The position numbers and the translations under genes are program-made. Positions 1 to 8,012 of a stretch of 64,000 nt of DNA are shown in pieces (position 1 is the first letter of the stretch; every line of letters starts with the position of its first letter). The notes beneath the pieces are model-generated. The model had not been told where the DNA came from and made no database searches. It was given only the letters and a program-made list of their open reading frames with translations. The DNA is from Bacteroidota bacterium (GTDB taxonomy: Bacteria > Bacteroidota > Ignavibacteria > Ignavibacteriales > Melioribacteraceae): positions 354,527-418,526 of the forward strand of contig JAHISV010000005.1 in the NCBI GenBank assembly GCA_018818065.1. Direction: 5' to 3'.

Positions 1-263
1 CTTGGTTGAGTTTGGTTATTTCCCCAGCTTTCAATAACGTATTGCCAATCGGTTAGATCGGTGCTTTCCTCTGTAATGAGTCCAGTATGTGTATAGAGAG
101 TCCCATTATAATTTACGAGATCTGTCCTTTGTGCTAAATCTGCGTGAAAGGTAATTGTTATGTTGTCATTTACGGTTGGGAAAGCCGGCGATACTGTTAT
201 TGCCTGAGAGTAAATCTTAAAAGAAAGAGTAATAATAAACAAAATGATTTTTATTTTAGACAT
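1..263 (-). CDS. Secreted protein, N-terminal part only (amylase-type T9SS cargo?)
   Basis: Reading leftwards from an ATG at 263 gives 87 open codons that run off the window edge, so only the N-terminus is present. It begins with a signal peptide (MSKIKIILFIITLSFKIYSQ) ending at a likely cleavage site after YSQ. The mature part starts AITVSPAFPTVNDNITITF and continues with a VYAHTG-like segment (LYTHTGLIT) and an SWGNNQTQP stretch. From memory this resembles the beta-sandwich that opens secreted alpha-amylase-family and other T9SS cargo proteins in Bacteroidota. It is divergent from the sugar transporter and GH13 lipoprotein to its right, which supports an extracellular role in alpha-glucan breakdown. 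The catalytic part lies outside the window, so the enzyme class is inference. Confidence 0.65.
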   Translation of the reverse strand, partial: MSKIKIILFIITLSFKIYSQAITVSPAFPTVNDNITITFHADLAQRTDLVNYNGTLYTHTGLITEESTDLTDWQYVIESWGNNQTQP

Positions 264-587
264 ATCCTTTCTCACCAAAATTAATAAAATAGACTGCTAT
301 TATTGCCTTAAGTTGGTCTTAATATATAAACAAGCAGTGCGTTAAACAAGTGCCGGAAAAGTGTTTGAGAGCTGGGAACGATTGAAAGTTGAAAAAAAAA
401 TAAAATATTATTCATTTTATTTCACCGGAATCGTTTGCGTAGATTCTGAGTGCAAATGAGTAAAAAATATGATATTATTCCCACTGTTATACTTTTGCAA
501 ACCATGTTTTTATCCTGTTAATATTGACTGCAAATGAACCACATACTCATTTGCCTGCAATCAGAATACAATTATCCAGGGGTATAT
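264..587. promoter_or_regulatory. Divergent intergenic region of the alpha-glucan locus
   Basis: This 324-base AT-rich stretch separates the leftward secreted protein from the rightward transporter, so it should hold both promoters. I see no clear -35/-10 pair that I would defend. Around 425-439 the sequence CCGGAATCGTTTGCG carries an ATCGTTTGCG core that resembles a half-site for LacI-family sugar regulators, and a weaker GGAACGATTG lies at about 376-385. Both are suggestive only. Confidence 0.3.
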
Positions 588-1835
588 ATGCTTGCCATTC
601 AAAAGAAATTATCCAATTCGTTTTATCTTTTATTAAGTCTTCCTTCAACAGCCATGGGGTTTGCTCTTTCTATTCAGATTGCAGCTTTAAGCTGGTTGAT
701 GAGGACTCAGTACAATCTCGACCTACATGAAATTGGTTTTGTGTGGGCCGCCGGTCCCCTAGCGGGAATTATAGGTCAACCCATAATTGGTTTGATAAGC
801 GACAAGACCTGGTTTTGGGGCGGAAGAAGAAAGGGTTTTATATACATAGGTGGTGCCCTTGCCGCGCTTATGTTATTTGCCCTGCCTAACATCGGTGCAA
901 TAAATGATTTTTTTGGAATTGGAAATATCATTGTTGTTGCTGTTTGCGTTGCTCTTACCTTTGACTTAGCTATCAATATTTCTTTTAACCCGACCCGTTC
1001 AATTATTGCCGACGTAACACCCGAAGGCGTCGCAAGAACAAAAGGTTATACCTGGATGCAGACTATCTCAGGTACTTTTGGTGTATTGGCTTATGCGCTT
1101 GGGGCCATTTTCGGGAACTACTTCCTTATTTACTCCGGTGTTCTTCTGGTAGTGGCTTTTTCTATAGTACCAATGATATTTATTAAGGAGCCGGAGAAAC
1201 TTGCAGTTGCTGAAGAGACATCAACTACTGTTGGCTCAAAGACGAACTGGAGCCAATATATAAAATTGTTAATCGCTCATTCATTTTCCTGGATTGGCGT
1301 TCAAACCATGTTTGTTTACATGATTGGTTATGTAGAGCAAAAACTCAATCCCGCCACACAGGATGAAACAGGGCAAATACTGGCCGTCTCGTTTCTTATC
1401 CTAAACGCGATTGGAGCACTGCTGCCGGCGTTTGTTCTGGAGCCGATAACTGAAAAAATCGGGCGTGTTAAAACTCATCTATCATGCGTGGCAATCATGG
1501 CGCTGGCATATTTTGGAATTGTAGCCTTTGGATCAACGACTTATATAGTCTGGGGATTTATGGCTCTGGCAGGTGTTGGCTGGGCGGCTATTGTAAGTCT
1601 GCCATTCGCAATTATGTCAGAGCTGGTTGATAAAAACAGGATGGGATTTTTCATGGGGATATTCAACCTTTCAGTAGTTATTCCTCAACTGTTTGCAAGT
1701 CTTGTCCTTGGTACAATTATTCAGAACGCTTTTAATAAAGATGTAATATTTACCATAAGCGGTATAACCCTTGCTATCTCTGCAGTGCTATGGTTTATGG
1801 TGAAAGAATCAAAAAATGAAAAAACAAAAGAGTAG
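588..1835 (+). CDS. MFS sugar transporter (SLC45/GPH-like, maltose-type context)
   Basis: This is a polytopic inner-membrane transporter of 415 residues with about 12 hydrophobic segments. The loop between helices 2 and 3 reads IIGLISDKTW then GRRK, the MFS/GPH signature that is also seen in the second transporter at 18357-19853. I chose the ATG at 588 (MLAIQKK) rather than the upstream in-frame ATG at 534: CCAGGGG lies 7 bases before 588, and the 18 extra residues do not look like a transporter N-terminus. The stop is 2 bases before the GH13 lipoprotein gene, so the two are almost certainly co-transcribed. By context it should take up maltose or malto-oligosaccharides with a cation; the substrate is inferred. 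Confidence 0.85.
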   Translation: MLAIQKKLSNSFYLLLSLPSTAMGFALSIQIAALSWLMRTQYNLDLHEIGFVWAAGPLAGIIGQPIIGLISDKTWFWGGRRKGFIYIGGALAALMLFALPNIGAINDFFGIGNIIVVAVCVALTFDLAINISFNPTRSIIADVTPEGVARTKGYTWMQTISGTFGVLAYALGAIFGNYFLIYSGVLLVVAFSIVPMIFIKEPEKLAVAEETSTTVGSKTNWSQYIKLLIAHSFSWIGVQTMFVYMIGYVEQKLNPATQDETGQILAVSFLILNAIGALLPAFVLEPITEKIGRVKTHLSCVAIMALAYFGIVAFGSTTYIVWGFMALAGVGWAAIVSLPFAIMSELVDKNRMGFFMGIFNLSVVIPQLFASLVLGTIIQNAFNKDVIFTISGITLAISAVLWFMVKESKNEKTKE

Positions 1836-1837
1836 CT

Positions 1838-4201
1838 ATGAGAAAAATATTTAGTGTTATTGCGCTTGCCGTAATTCTGGTTGGATGTTCCGAAAATAAA
1901 TCTACAGGGATTAAAGATATTATCCCACCGGTTAAGCTTACTGCTGGGGTAGAAAAAACAGTTATCATTAGTGATCTTTTTTATGCTCCTAATTATCAGC
2001 TTAAATTTATGGACAATGAAAAAATTGAAGTGATATTTGAGGATAAAAAACTAACACTTAAAGCGAAACCAAATTTCGAGGGATTCACAACACTTGAATT
2101 TGATTATGAAGGGAATCCATATTTTATTCCTGTTTATTCCAGAATAGTTGAAAATGTTAAATTTTCCTTCCGTCCTGAAAAGAGCTATAAGGTTTTAACA
2201 CTCTTTGGCAATTTTAATGGCTGGAACCGGCAGGAATTACCTCTGAATGATGATAATGGTGACGGGAAATATGATATTAGTATACCGCTTGAGCCGGGCA
2301 GATATGAATATAAATTTTTTGGCGATGGAGAGGAGATTCCCGACCCTGAAAACAAAAATATTGTTCCTAATGGATTAGGCGGCTTTAATTCTATTATCTT
2401 AATTGAAGACAAGCATACTGAGAAGATATTTCTTCAAAAAGATTCATCTTTCACCATTCCAACGGGTAAGGAATTCATTTTTCTTTTGGAGAGTGGTGTT
2501 GAATCTGAACTGGACTGCGGTGATGTAACTGTCCTGCTGGATAACGTAAAACTTTCAGCAAGAGAAGTTGTCTGTTACGAAAACAAGGTTAAAGTCTTTC
2601 TCGACAACTACCAGCTTGCAGAACACAATATGCTTAGGGTTGTTGCAGATTTAAATGGGTTGGTGAGCAATATGCAGATGGTACCGCTTCATGGTGATCA
2701 GTTCAGCTGGTACAATGCATCAATTTACTCCCTTATGGTTGACAGGTTTAATGACGGGGATGATCAAAACAACATTCCGGTTAAACACGATAGCCTTGAA
2801 TGGAAAGCAAATTACATGGGCGGCGATCTGCAAGGTGTTATAAATAAACTTGATGATGGTTACTTTTCAAAACTCGGAATAAACACTCTCTGGATTTCGC
2901 CAATTTATTCTAATCCTAATGAAGCGTTTCAGGAATATCCCGCACCACACAGATATTATTCCGGTTATCACGGTTATTGGCCAACCCACCATTTAATGGT
3001 GGAAGAGAAATTCGGAGACATGGTTAAGTTAAAACGCCTTATTGATGTTGCACACAAAAAGAACATTAAGGTATTACTGGACTTTGTCTCAAACCATGTT
3101 CACCAGGAACATCCGTTCTATAAGAATCATCCCGAGTGGTTTGGCAAGTTGGAACTGCCCGATGGAAGTCTTAACCTGAGATTATGGGACGAACAAAGAC
3201 TTACAACATGGTTTGAACCTTACCTTCCTTCCTTTGATTACGAAGGATCGGAGGAAGCATTGGAAGCCATGACAGATAACGCCATCTGGTGGCTGAAGAC
3301 AACAGGAGCTGATGGATTCCGTCATGATGCTGTGAAGCACGTACCAAACAAGTTCTGGCGAAGACTCACCCAAAAAATTAAAGAACAGATTGAAATTCCG
3401 AATGACGTTAAAGTTTACCAGATTGGCGAAACTTTCGGAAATTATGAAATGGTTAGTTCTTATGTTAACCCAGGTCAGTTAAGCGCACAGTTTAATTTTG
3501 AGATTTACAACGTGGCGCAGGGTGTATTCGTTGATAAGAATAGATCTTTCAAAGAACTGGCAGATGAACTTGCCAAGACAAGTGAAGTTTACGGTGCCAT
3601 CCATTACATGGGTAACATAATGGATAGTCATGATAAGGACAGGTTTATGGCTGCAGCCGATGGCGATCTTGTTCAGAATCAGAATAACTCAGCAGAAATT
3701 GGCTGGACGAATCCGCCCGTTGTTGATCATCCTGAAAGTTACCGCAAAGCTGAACTTTATTATGCTTTCATGTTCAGCATACCCGGTTTGCCCGTAATTT
3801 ATTATGGAAGTGAATTCGGAATGACTGGTGCAGCTGACCCCGATAACCGCCGCATGATGCGTTTTGATAAGGATTTAAATCTTTATGAAAAAGATCTCTT
3901 AGGCAAGGTGAGTCAGATATCGAACCTGAGGAATACAAACACGGCATTGCGTACAGGCGATTTTTATACTTTAATGGCTGATGAAAATATATTCGCTTAT
4001 GTCCGTTCCGATTTTAATGAACGAGTGCTGGTTGTTTTGAATAAGAATGATAAACCAATTAATGTTAAGGTTGAACTCCCTGCCGCTTATGATGTTAAGT
4101 CAGCGACCAGCCTGAAGGACGGATCTGAATATGCTGTGGAAGAAAATGTTCATGAAGTTAAATTGGACGGCTATAGCTGGAATTATTATTTGTTGATGTA
4201 A
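1838..4201 (+). CDS. GH13 alpha-amylase-family lipoprotein with CBM48-like domain
   Basis: This 787-residue alpha-glucan hydrolase is tethered to the envelope. It has a lipoprotein signal (VILVGC, Cys17). An E-set/CBM48-like domain sits at about 105-190 (FGNFNGWNR and GRYEYKFF). The GH13 barrel starts at about 290 (YNASIYSLMVDRFNDGD). The four GH13 regions are intact: DFVSNH at 415-420, GFRHD with nucleophile Asp497, the acid/base Glu531 in QIGETFG, and His598-Asp599 in MDSHDKDR. A C-terminal beta domain follows. It begins 2 bases after the transporter stop, so hydrolysis and uptake are coupled. The family acts on alpha-1,4 (sometimes alpha-1,6) glucans or cyclodextrins; I cannot assign the subfamily. 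Confidence 0.9.
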   Translation: MRKIFSVIALAVILVGCSENKSTGIKDIIPPVKLTAGVEKTVIISDLFYAPNYQLKFMDNEKIEVIFEDKKLTLKAKPNFEGFTTLEFDYEGNPYFIPVYSRIVENVKFSFRPEKSYKVLTLFGNFNGWNRQELPLNDDNGDGKYDISIPLEPGRYEYKFFGDGEEIPDPENKNIVPNGLGGFNSIILIEDKHTEKIFLQKDSSFTIPTGKEFIFLLESGVESELDCGDVTVLLDNVKLSAREVVCYENKVKVFLDNYQLAEHNMLRVVADLNGLVSNMQMVPLHGDQFSWYNASIYSLMVDRFNDGDDQNNIPVKHDSLEWKANYMGGDLQGVINKLDDGYFSKLGINTLWISPIYSNPNEAFQEYPAPHRYYSGYHGYWPTHHLMVEEKFGDMVKLKRLIDVAHKKNIKVLLDFVSNHVHQEHPFYKNHPEWFGKLELPDGSLNLRLWDEQRLTTWFEPYLPSFDYEGSEEALEAMTDNAIWWLKTTGADGFRHDAVKHVPNKFWRRLTQKIKEQIEIPNDVKVYQIGETFGNYEMVSSYVNPGQLSAQFNFEIYNVAQGVFVDKNRSFKELADELAKTSEVYGAIHYMGNIMDSHDKDRFMAAADGDLVQNQNNSAEIGWTNPPVVDHPESYRKAELYYAFMFSIPGLPVIYYGSEFGMTGAADPDNRRMMRFDKDLNLYEKDLLGKVSQISNLRNTNTALRTGDFYTLMADENIFAYVRSDFNERVLVVLNKNDKPINVKVELPAAYDVKSATSLKDGSEYAVEENVHEVKLDGYSWNYYLLM

Positions 4202-4256
4202 TTGTTTTTTAAAAAAATATTAATCTAATCACTTTGTATTTGGATCTGCTAATCAG

Positions 4257-4415
4257 GCTCCGCTAGGAGCGAAAATATGGTATAACAAAAAGGATATAAA
4301 GTATCTAAGCTTCGTAGAAGCGACATTAGCCTTTTAATAATATCGCACCTACGGCGCTTATGTTTTTGTCCTTAAGAGCTAGAGTTTACCATAATTCCGC
4401 ACCTACGCTGCTAAT
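4257..4415. repeat. Cluster of short palindromes in the intergenic region
   Basis: Several small palindromes lie in a row: GCTCCgctaGGAGC at 4257-4270, GCTTCgtaGAAGC at 4309-4321, a CGCACCTACGGCGC unit at 4344-4357 and a related CCGCACCTACGCTGC unit at about 4398-4412. They share a CTACG/CGTAG core. The layout resembles a decayed mobile palindromic element rather than a gene. The rest of 4202-4440 shows no coding sequence. Confidence 0.5.
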
Positions 4416-4443
4416 GCAGAAATTCTAAGACCCTCCCCTACAC

Positions 4444-4540
4444 TTAATTAATTTCAAATGTAGTTTCTGACCCTATGGCACTACCCGTTATCCCTCCAAT
4501 CAGTAAACCCGGAAGAGCTGCTAAAAATCCTGATAATAGT
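4444..4540 (-). pseudogene. 3' fragment of a fourth small-lipoprotein paralog
   Basis: Read leftwards this stretch encodes LLSGFLAALPGLLIGGITGS followed by AIGSETTFEIN and a TAA stop at 4446-4444. This is the same C-terminus as the lipoproteins at 5048-5566 (LPGLLLGSIIGT, ending GTETTFKIN) and 6216-6725 (GSETTFEIN). The frame is closed by a stop immediately upstream, and no start or lipobox is present, so it is a truncated remnant of about 32 codons. An AGACCCTCCCCTAC piece at about 4429-4442 resembles half of the palindromes that follow the intact copies. Confidence 0.8.
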
Positions 4541-4704
4541 TAGCCTGTAGACAGGAGAAGAATTAACCGTTAACGAGCATGTTTTCAGTTTAACAGTGGA
4601 AGAGACCGGATGAGATTTTTTTTGCTGAAATAAAAAAAAACTATGGCGGAATTAATCAGTTTTATTATTATTGTACATCAAAAAAAATACAAAAGGGTTT
4701 GGAG

Positions 4705-4899
4705 ATGTGTACGGAAGTTGAAGCATTGGTAGAGTATTCTGCTGAAGATTTTAGATGCGTAGAGGATGTTTACGATGATGCTGAGTGGCTGGAAAGTCAA
4801 TATCAGAAAGATAGTAGCGATGAAGACGACTCTGATGATGAAGACGAAGACTTTGATGAAAGTGATGATTTAGGGGAAGATTCTGACGATAATTGGTAG
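4705..4899 (+). CDS. Small, very acidic hypothetical protein
   Basis: I do not recognise this 64-residue protein. It has a mildly polar N-terminal half (MCTEVEALVEYSAEDFRCVE) and a tail made almost only of Asp, Glu and Ser (for example DEDDSDDEDEDFDESDD). No signal peptide or membrane segment is visible. AAAAGGG lies 6-10 bases before the ATG, which favours this start; an in-frame TTG at 4699 is possible. It stands alone between the alpha-glucan genes and the lipoprotein cluster. Acidic tails of this kind occur in nucleic-acid mimics, in factors that bind basic proteins, and in spurious ORFs, so existence as a gene is likely but not certain. Confidence 0.5.
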   Translation: MCTEVEALVEYSAEDFRCVEDVYDDAEWLESQYQKDSSDEDDSDDEDEDFDESDDLGEDSDDNW

Positions 4900-5003
4900 T
4901 TTAATCGTTTGATGAAATCCAGAAAATTTCCAGCGGTTTTCTCTTTAAAGTGACTATTGATTATGTCGCTCGGAAATTTTTGTTGTGGTAATTTTTATAG
5001 GAG

Positions 5004-5039
5004 AGGGTCTACGAAATAGGTATTCAGGTAGACCTTCCC
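5004..5039. repeat. Palindromic repeat after lipoprotein gene 1 (possible terminator)
   Basis: AGGGTCTAC at 5004-5012 pairs with GTAGACCTTCCC at 5028-5039 to form a hairpin 8 bases past the stop of the leftward lipoprotein gene. A similar GGGTCT...AGACCTTCCC hairpin follows the next paralog at 5641-5681. Confidence 0.6.
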
Positions 5040-5047
5040 GACAAATT

Positions 5048-5566
5048 TCAATTTATTTTAAATGTAGTTTCTGTTCCGATGACTGTGCCAATTATACTGC
5101 CCAATAGCAAACCTGGAAGAGAGCAAATAAAACCTACTACCATTGCAAATTGAACATGTTCAAAAAAACTGCTGCTTGACTTACCTCCAAAATTAATTGG
5201 TCCGGATGCTAACCCTAAAAGTGCCCCAAGAGAAAAGAGTATTCCGCCACCTACCATTGCTCCGTCGCCGGTTCCATAACCATTATCAATGTATGTGATG
5301 CTTTTCACCTCTGTAGTACTCACATTAATGGTTTCATTTGAGTGTGGATTAAGCCAGGTAGTAAATTGCGGTGTGATCATAAGGTCTTCACTTTCATGCT
5401 CGCTGCCATCCACTAGCGTGACCACTACATCCTCACCTTCGCATTCACTATTTATTCTTGCGTAATAGTCGGTTATTGATTCCGTTTCTTTGATTGGCAT
5501 AAGGTGAGAACAACTCATTAGGGAAATAGAGAGAATCAGGAGATATGTGAGTGATTTTTTATTCAT
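5048..5566 (-). CDS. Small lipoprotein with glycine-rich membrane hairpin (paralog 1)
   Basis: This is a 172-residue lipoprotein of unknown function. The signal ends in SISLMSC, giving a lipidated Cys19. The middle (about 30-95) has the pattern YYARINSECEGEDVVVTLVD and a following TTWLNP, which looks like a small beta-rich domain. The C-terminal half (about 98-165) has two glycine-rich hydrophobic segments (GAMVGGGILFSLGALLGLA and CSLPGLLLGSIIGTVIG) ending ETTFKIN. It is clearly homologous to 6216-6725 and more distantly to 5689-6171. All three point left, each followed by a palindrome. The glycine-zipper-like tail could insert in or across a membrane; no enzymatic motif is visible. Confidence 0.8.
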   Translation of the reverse strand: MNKKSLTYLLILSISLMSCSHLMPIKETESITDYYARINSECEGEDVVVTLVDGSEHESEDLMITPQFTTWLNPHSNETINVSTTEVKSITYIDNGYGTGDGAMVGGGILFSLGALLGLASGPINFGGKSSSSFFEHVQFAMVVGFICSLPGLLLGSIIGTVIGTETTFKIN

Positions 5567-5640
5567 GCAGAAACCTTACGTAATTATTAAATAAAATCAA
5601 TGGCATAAAATAGTTGTTGTGTTATTCTATCTTGATGTTA

Positions 5641-5681
5641 GGGGAGGGTCTGACTTGTGCGCCTTCGGCGTAGACCTTCCC
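5641..5681. repeat. Palindromic repeat after lipoprotein gene 2
   Basis: GGGGAGGGTCT at 5641-5651 pairs with AGACCTTCCCG at about 5671-5681, with an inner GCGCCTTCGGCG hairpin. It sits 8 bases past the stop of the leftward 5689-6171 gene and shares its arms with the element at 5004-5039. Confidence 0.6.
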
Positions 5682-5688
5682 GATAGAA

Positions 5689-6171
5689 TTATAACTTATA
5701 CACAATCGGAGCACCATTTGCAATTCCGTAGACCAAGCCCAATATTCCACTAACGATACCGAAAACAGCACCAAAAAGTATTTTAGGGTTAAAATCATTC
5801 GTATTTTCAACGGTGCTTCCAATTAAAACACCGGCTACGGTTCCACCAGCAAGTCCAAAGAATAATCCTTGCACTGCTCCTGCGCCATGTTCATTTCGTT
5901 TAATTTCAAGAACTCTATTTGTTGGAATTTTGCGTGTTAAGATTTTCGTTTCACCGTCCAGCCATGATGTTGAGTCGACTTTTACAATGAGATCGGTGCC
6001 GGAAAAAGTAATGCCCGATTTTGTAATGATGTTTACAATTTGTCCGCTACAGTTTTGTGTGACCTTCGCATAGTACTTTGATTTGGATGGGAAGTCACTA
6101 ACAGCCACTGAAGGAACACACGCTGTTAAAAATATTGATATGATAAGTAGTGCTGTAATAATTCTTTTCAT
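5689..6171 (-). CDS. Small lipoprotein with glycine-rich membrane hairpin (paralog 2, divergent)
   Basis: This 160-residue lipoprotein (lipobox FLTAC, Cys18) is a diverged member of the local family. It keeps the order seen in its neighbours: a KYYAKVTQNCSGQIVNI segment (compare YYARINSECEGEDV), a GxxxxGTDLIV stretch, a TSWLD motif matching TTWFD, and a glycine-rich hydrophobic tail of two segments (GAVQGLFFGLAGGTVAGVLIG and LFGAVFGIVSGILGLVYGIA). The last residues (PIVYKL) differ from the ETTFxIN ends of the others. Its function is unknown. It lies between the other two copies in the same direction, which suggests tandem duplication. Confidence 0.78.
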   Translation of the reverse strand: MKRIITALLIISIFLTACVPSVAVSDFPSKSKYYAKVTQNCSGQIVNIITKSGITFSGTDLIVKVDSTSWLDGETKILTRKIPTNRVLEIKRNEHGAGAVQGLFFGLAGGTVAGVLIGSTVENTNDFNPKILFGAVFGIVSGILGLVYGIANGAPIVYKL

Positions 6172-6181
6172 ATAATTCCAT

Positions 6182-6208
6182 GTAGGAGTGGGGCATGCCC
6201 GCCCCTAC
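6182..6208. repeat. REP-like palindrome after lipoprotein gene 3
   Basis: GTAGG-AGTGGGGCATGCCCGCCCCTAC forms a GC-rich, nearly perfect hairpin in AT-rich DNA. It lies 8 bases past the stop of the 6216-6725 gene and just upstream of the 5689-6171 gene. The GGGGCATGCCCGCCCC core is of the type found in dispersed extragenic palindromes. Confidence 0.6.
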
Positions 6209-6215
6209 GACTTAT

Positions 6216-6725
6216 TTAATTTATCTCGAAAGTTGTTTCAGATCCAATAGCTGTTCCAACAATTGCACCCAAAAGCAATCCTGGAATAGAGGAGAGAAAG
6301 CCAATAAGTACGGTTGAGTTAAGTTGATTGGTTTGCCCCCTTGCTCCCAAACTAATTGGACCACCCAAAAGAGTTATTGCTGCACCGACAAGAAAAAAAA
6401 GTCCACCGCCAATTATTGCGCCGCTTCCTGCGCCGGTTGTATTGTTTGTATACGAAATTGTTTTTATTTCATCAGTACGAATTTTTATAATGTCGTTCTG
6501 TTTATCATCAAACCAGGTTGTTTCTTTGGCTGTAATTTGTATTGTATTGCCGGAATGTTCAGTCCCATCCAACAAGGTAATAGTAACATCCTCACCTTCG
6601 CATTCACTATTTATTCTTGCGTAATAATCAGATATTGATTCAGCCTCCTTGATAGGGAGGAGATGTGAACAACTCATGAGGAATGTTGAGAATATCAAAA
6701 GATATGCTAGTGAATTTTTATTCAT
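6216..6725 (-). CDS. Small lipoprotein with glycine-rich membrane hairpin (paralog 3)
   Basis: This is a 169-residue lipoprotein whose signal ends in FSTFLMSC (Cys19). It is the closest relative of 5048-5566: both begin MNK(K/N)SL, both have SDYYARINSECEGEDV or near identity, both have a TTW motif, and both end in two glycine-rich hydrophobic segments and ETTFxIN. The segment EDVTITLLDGTEHSGNTIQI reads as alternating beta strands, which could be a small SH3/Sm-like barrel; this is a guess from pattern only. No function is known to me. It is the first of the three leftward copies and is separated from the oxidoreductase operon by another palindrome. Confidence 0.8.
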   Translation of the reverse strand: MNKNSLAYLLIFSTFLMSCSHLLPIKEAESISDYYARINSECEGEDVTITLLDGTEHSGNTIQITAKETTWFDDKQNDIIKIRTDEIKTISYTNNTTGAGSGAIIGGGLFFLVGAAITLLGGPISLGARGQTNQLNSTVLIGFLSSIPGLLLGAIVGTAIGSETTFEIN

Positions 6726-6794
6726 GCTTAAACATTACGCAAATAATAAGTAAAGTCAATGGAATTAATTAGGGATTATATCATATCTGTTTGA

Positions 6795-6845
6795 TGTAGG
6801 GGCGAGGTATGTTTACCTGCCTTTGGCAAGGCCTCGCACCCTACG
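6795..6845. repeat. REP-like palindrome after the oxidoreductase operon
   Basis: TGTAGGGGCGAGG at 6795-6807 pairs with CCTCGCACCCTACG at about 6832-6845, with an inner ACCTGCC/GGCAAGG loop stem. It lies 8 bases past the stop of the leftward gene at 6853-8001 and has the same GTAGGGG...CCCTAC ends as the 6182-6208 element. Confidence 0.6.
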
Positions 6846-6852
6846 AGGAAAT

Positions 6853-8001
6853 CTATTTCAAAATCTCATTACCACTAAACTCTCGGTAGAGTGATAACTG
6901 ATCGAAGATTTGTTCATGCTTATCAGATTTGTCTACAATAACCTCTGCAAGGATTTGTCCAAGACCCGGTCCCAACATCAAGCCTTGTCCGCACATTCCC
7001 ACAGCAAGCAGAAGATTGCTGAAGTTTTCAGGGAAGTTTACGATTGGAAAACCGTCGGGTGTCATGGGGTACAATCCTCTCCAGGTTCTACGGATGCGTA
7101 TATTACGCAGCCGTGGATAGAGAGAAACCATCCTTTCAACAACCTGGGGCAGAAAGACAGATGTGTTATCCATATCCTTTCCATAATACTTAGGTTCCGG
7201 AGTTATGCAGAAAACTATCTGGTCTTCCTTGTTCTGGTAGAAGTAATAATTTGCGGAATTCTCATTTGCACGCATATCAACAATCATCGGCTCAAAGAAT
7301 CGTTTAACAGGTTCTGTTACGCCCGCTTCATGCGAGTCAGGAATTACAGGAACATCCAATCCAACAAGTGCGCTGACTTCCCTGGCGTTTCCGCCGGCTG
7401 CGTTTACGAAAAGATCAGCCGTGTATGAACTTTTGCTCGTAATTACTTCCGTAATGGACGTTCCTTCGTACTTCATCTCAGTCACTTCTTCATTGAAGAT
7501 GAAGTCTACACCGGCACGTTTTGCCAGTATATAGAAAGCATCAGCTAGTTTCATGGGGCAGGCTGAACCATCATTTGGCGAAAATGTCCCGCCGCGTAAT
7601 CCGTCAGGACTGATACCGGGTGCCAGTTCCTGAATCTTCTCAGGAGATACCCAGTCAATAATCAAACCGAACTCTTTCTGTTTAACAAGGAGTCCTTTCA
7701 GAGATGCTTCTTTCGCTTCATCATAAACAGGGAACATGTAACCCCCCTGAATCCAATCAACATCCAGTCCGTGCTCTTCTTCCATCTTACTGATTATATC
7801 AATGGAACGTTGACAGATAGAAATTTTAGCCGGATCGGAATGTGTGGCTCGGATTCCGCCAATGGCAGCTTTATTCTGCCCGCGTCCGTGAGAAGGCATT
7901 GAATCAACCACACCAACTTTTTTACCTTTTTTTGCAAGGTAATAACTTAGTGGAAGTCCTACACTGCCTGCACCGATAATAAATACATCATAATTTTTCA
8001 T
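6853..8001 (-). CDS. FAD-dependent oxidoreductase, DadA/HcnC-like subunit
   Basis: This 382-residue flavoprotein of the D-amino-acid oxidase (DAO) fold oxidises a C-N bond of an amino or imino acid. The N-terminus carries the FAD-binding GAGSVG motif (DVFIIGAGSVGLPLSYYLA). The C-terminus has the usual RTWRGLYPMTPDGFPIV region and the GMCGQGLMLGPGLG second FAD motif, so it is complete. It starts 11 bases after the fused dehydrogenase gene at 8013-10076. That order (A-B then C) matches the HcnABC, OoxAB and dye-linked proline/sarcosine dehydrogenase complexes. Electrons from this subunit should pass through the larger one to a quinone or other acceptor. The substrate (proline, hydroxyproline, glycine, sarcosine or a D-amino acid) cannot be told from sequence. 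Confidence 0.85.
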   Translation of the reverse strand: MKNYDVFIIGAGSVGLPLSYYLAKKGKKVGVVDSMPSHGRGQNKAAIGGIRATHSDPAKISICQRSIDIISKMEEEHGLDVDWIQGGYMFPVYDEAKEASLKGLLVKQKEFGLIIDWVSPEKIQELAPGISPDGLRGGTFSPNDGSACPMKLADAFYILAKRAGVDFIFNEEVTEMKYEGTSITEVITSKSSYTADLFVNAAGGNAREVSALVGLDVPVIPDSHEAGVTEPVKRFFEPMIVDMRANENSANYYFYQNKEDQIVFCITPEPKYYGKDMDNTSVFLPQVVERMVSLYPRLRNIRIRRTWRGLYPMTPDGFPIVNFPENFSNLLLAVGMCGQGLMLGPGLGQILAEVIVDKSDKHEQIFDQLSLYREFSGNEILK

Positions 8002-8012
8002 TTTATGTACAC

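Noticed and set aside
425..439. LacI-type operator before the MFS gene
   Set aside because: Only a half-site-like ATCGTTTGCG; no matching copy before the second glucan operon, so mentioned in the intergenic entry but not called as a site.
6324..6638. Plus-strand Cys-rich open frames opposite the third lipoprotein gene
   Set aside because: Shadows of the glycine-rich coding region on the minus strand with no ribosome site.
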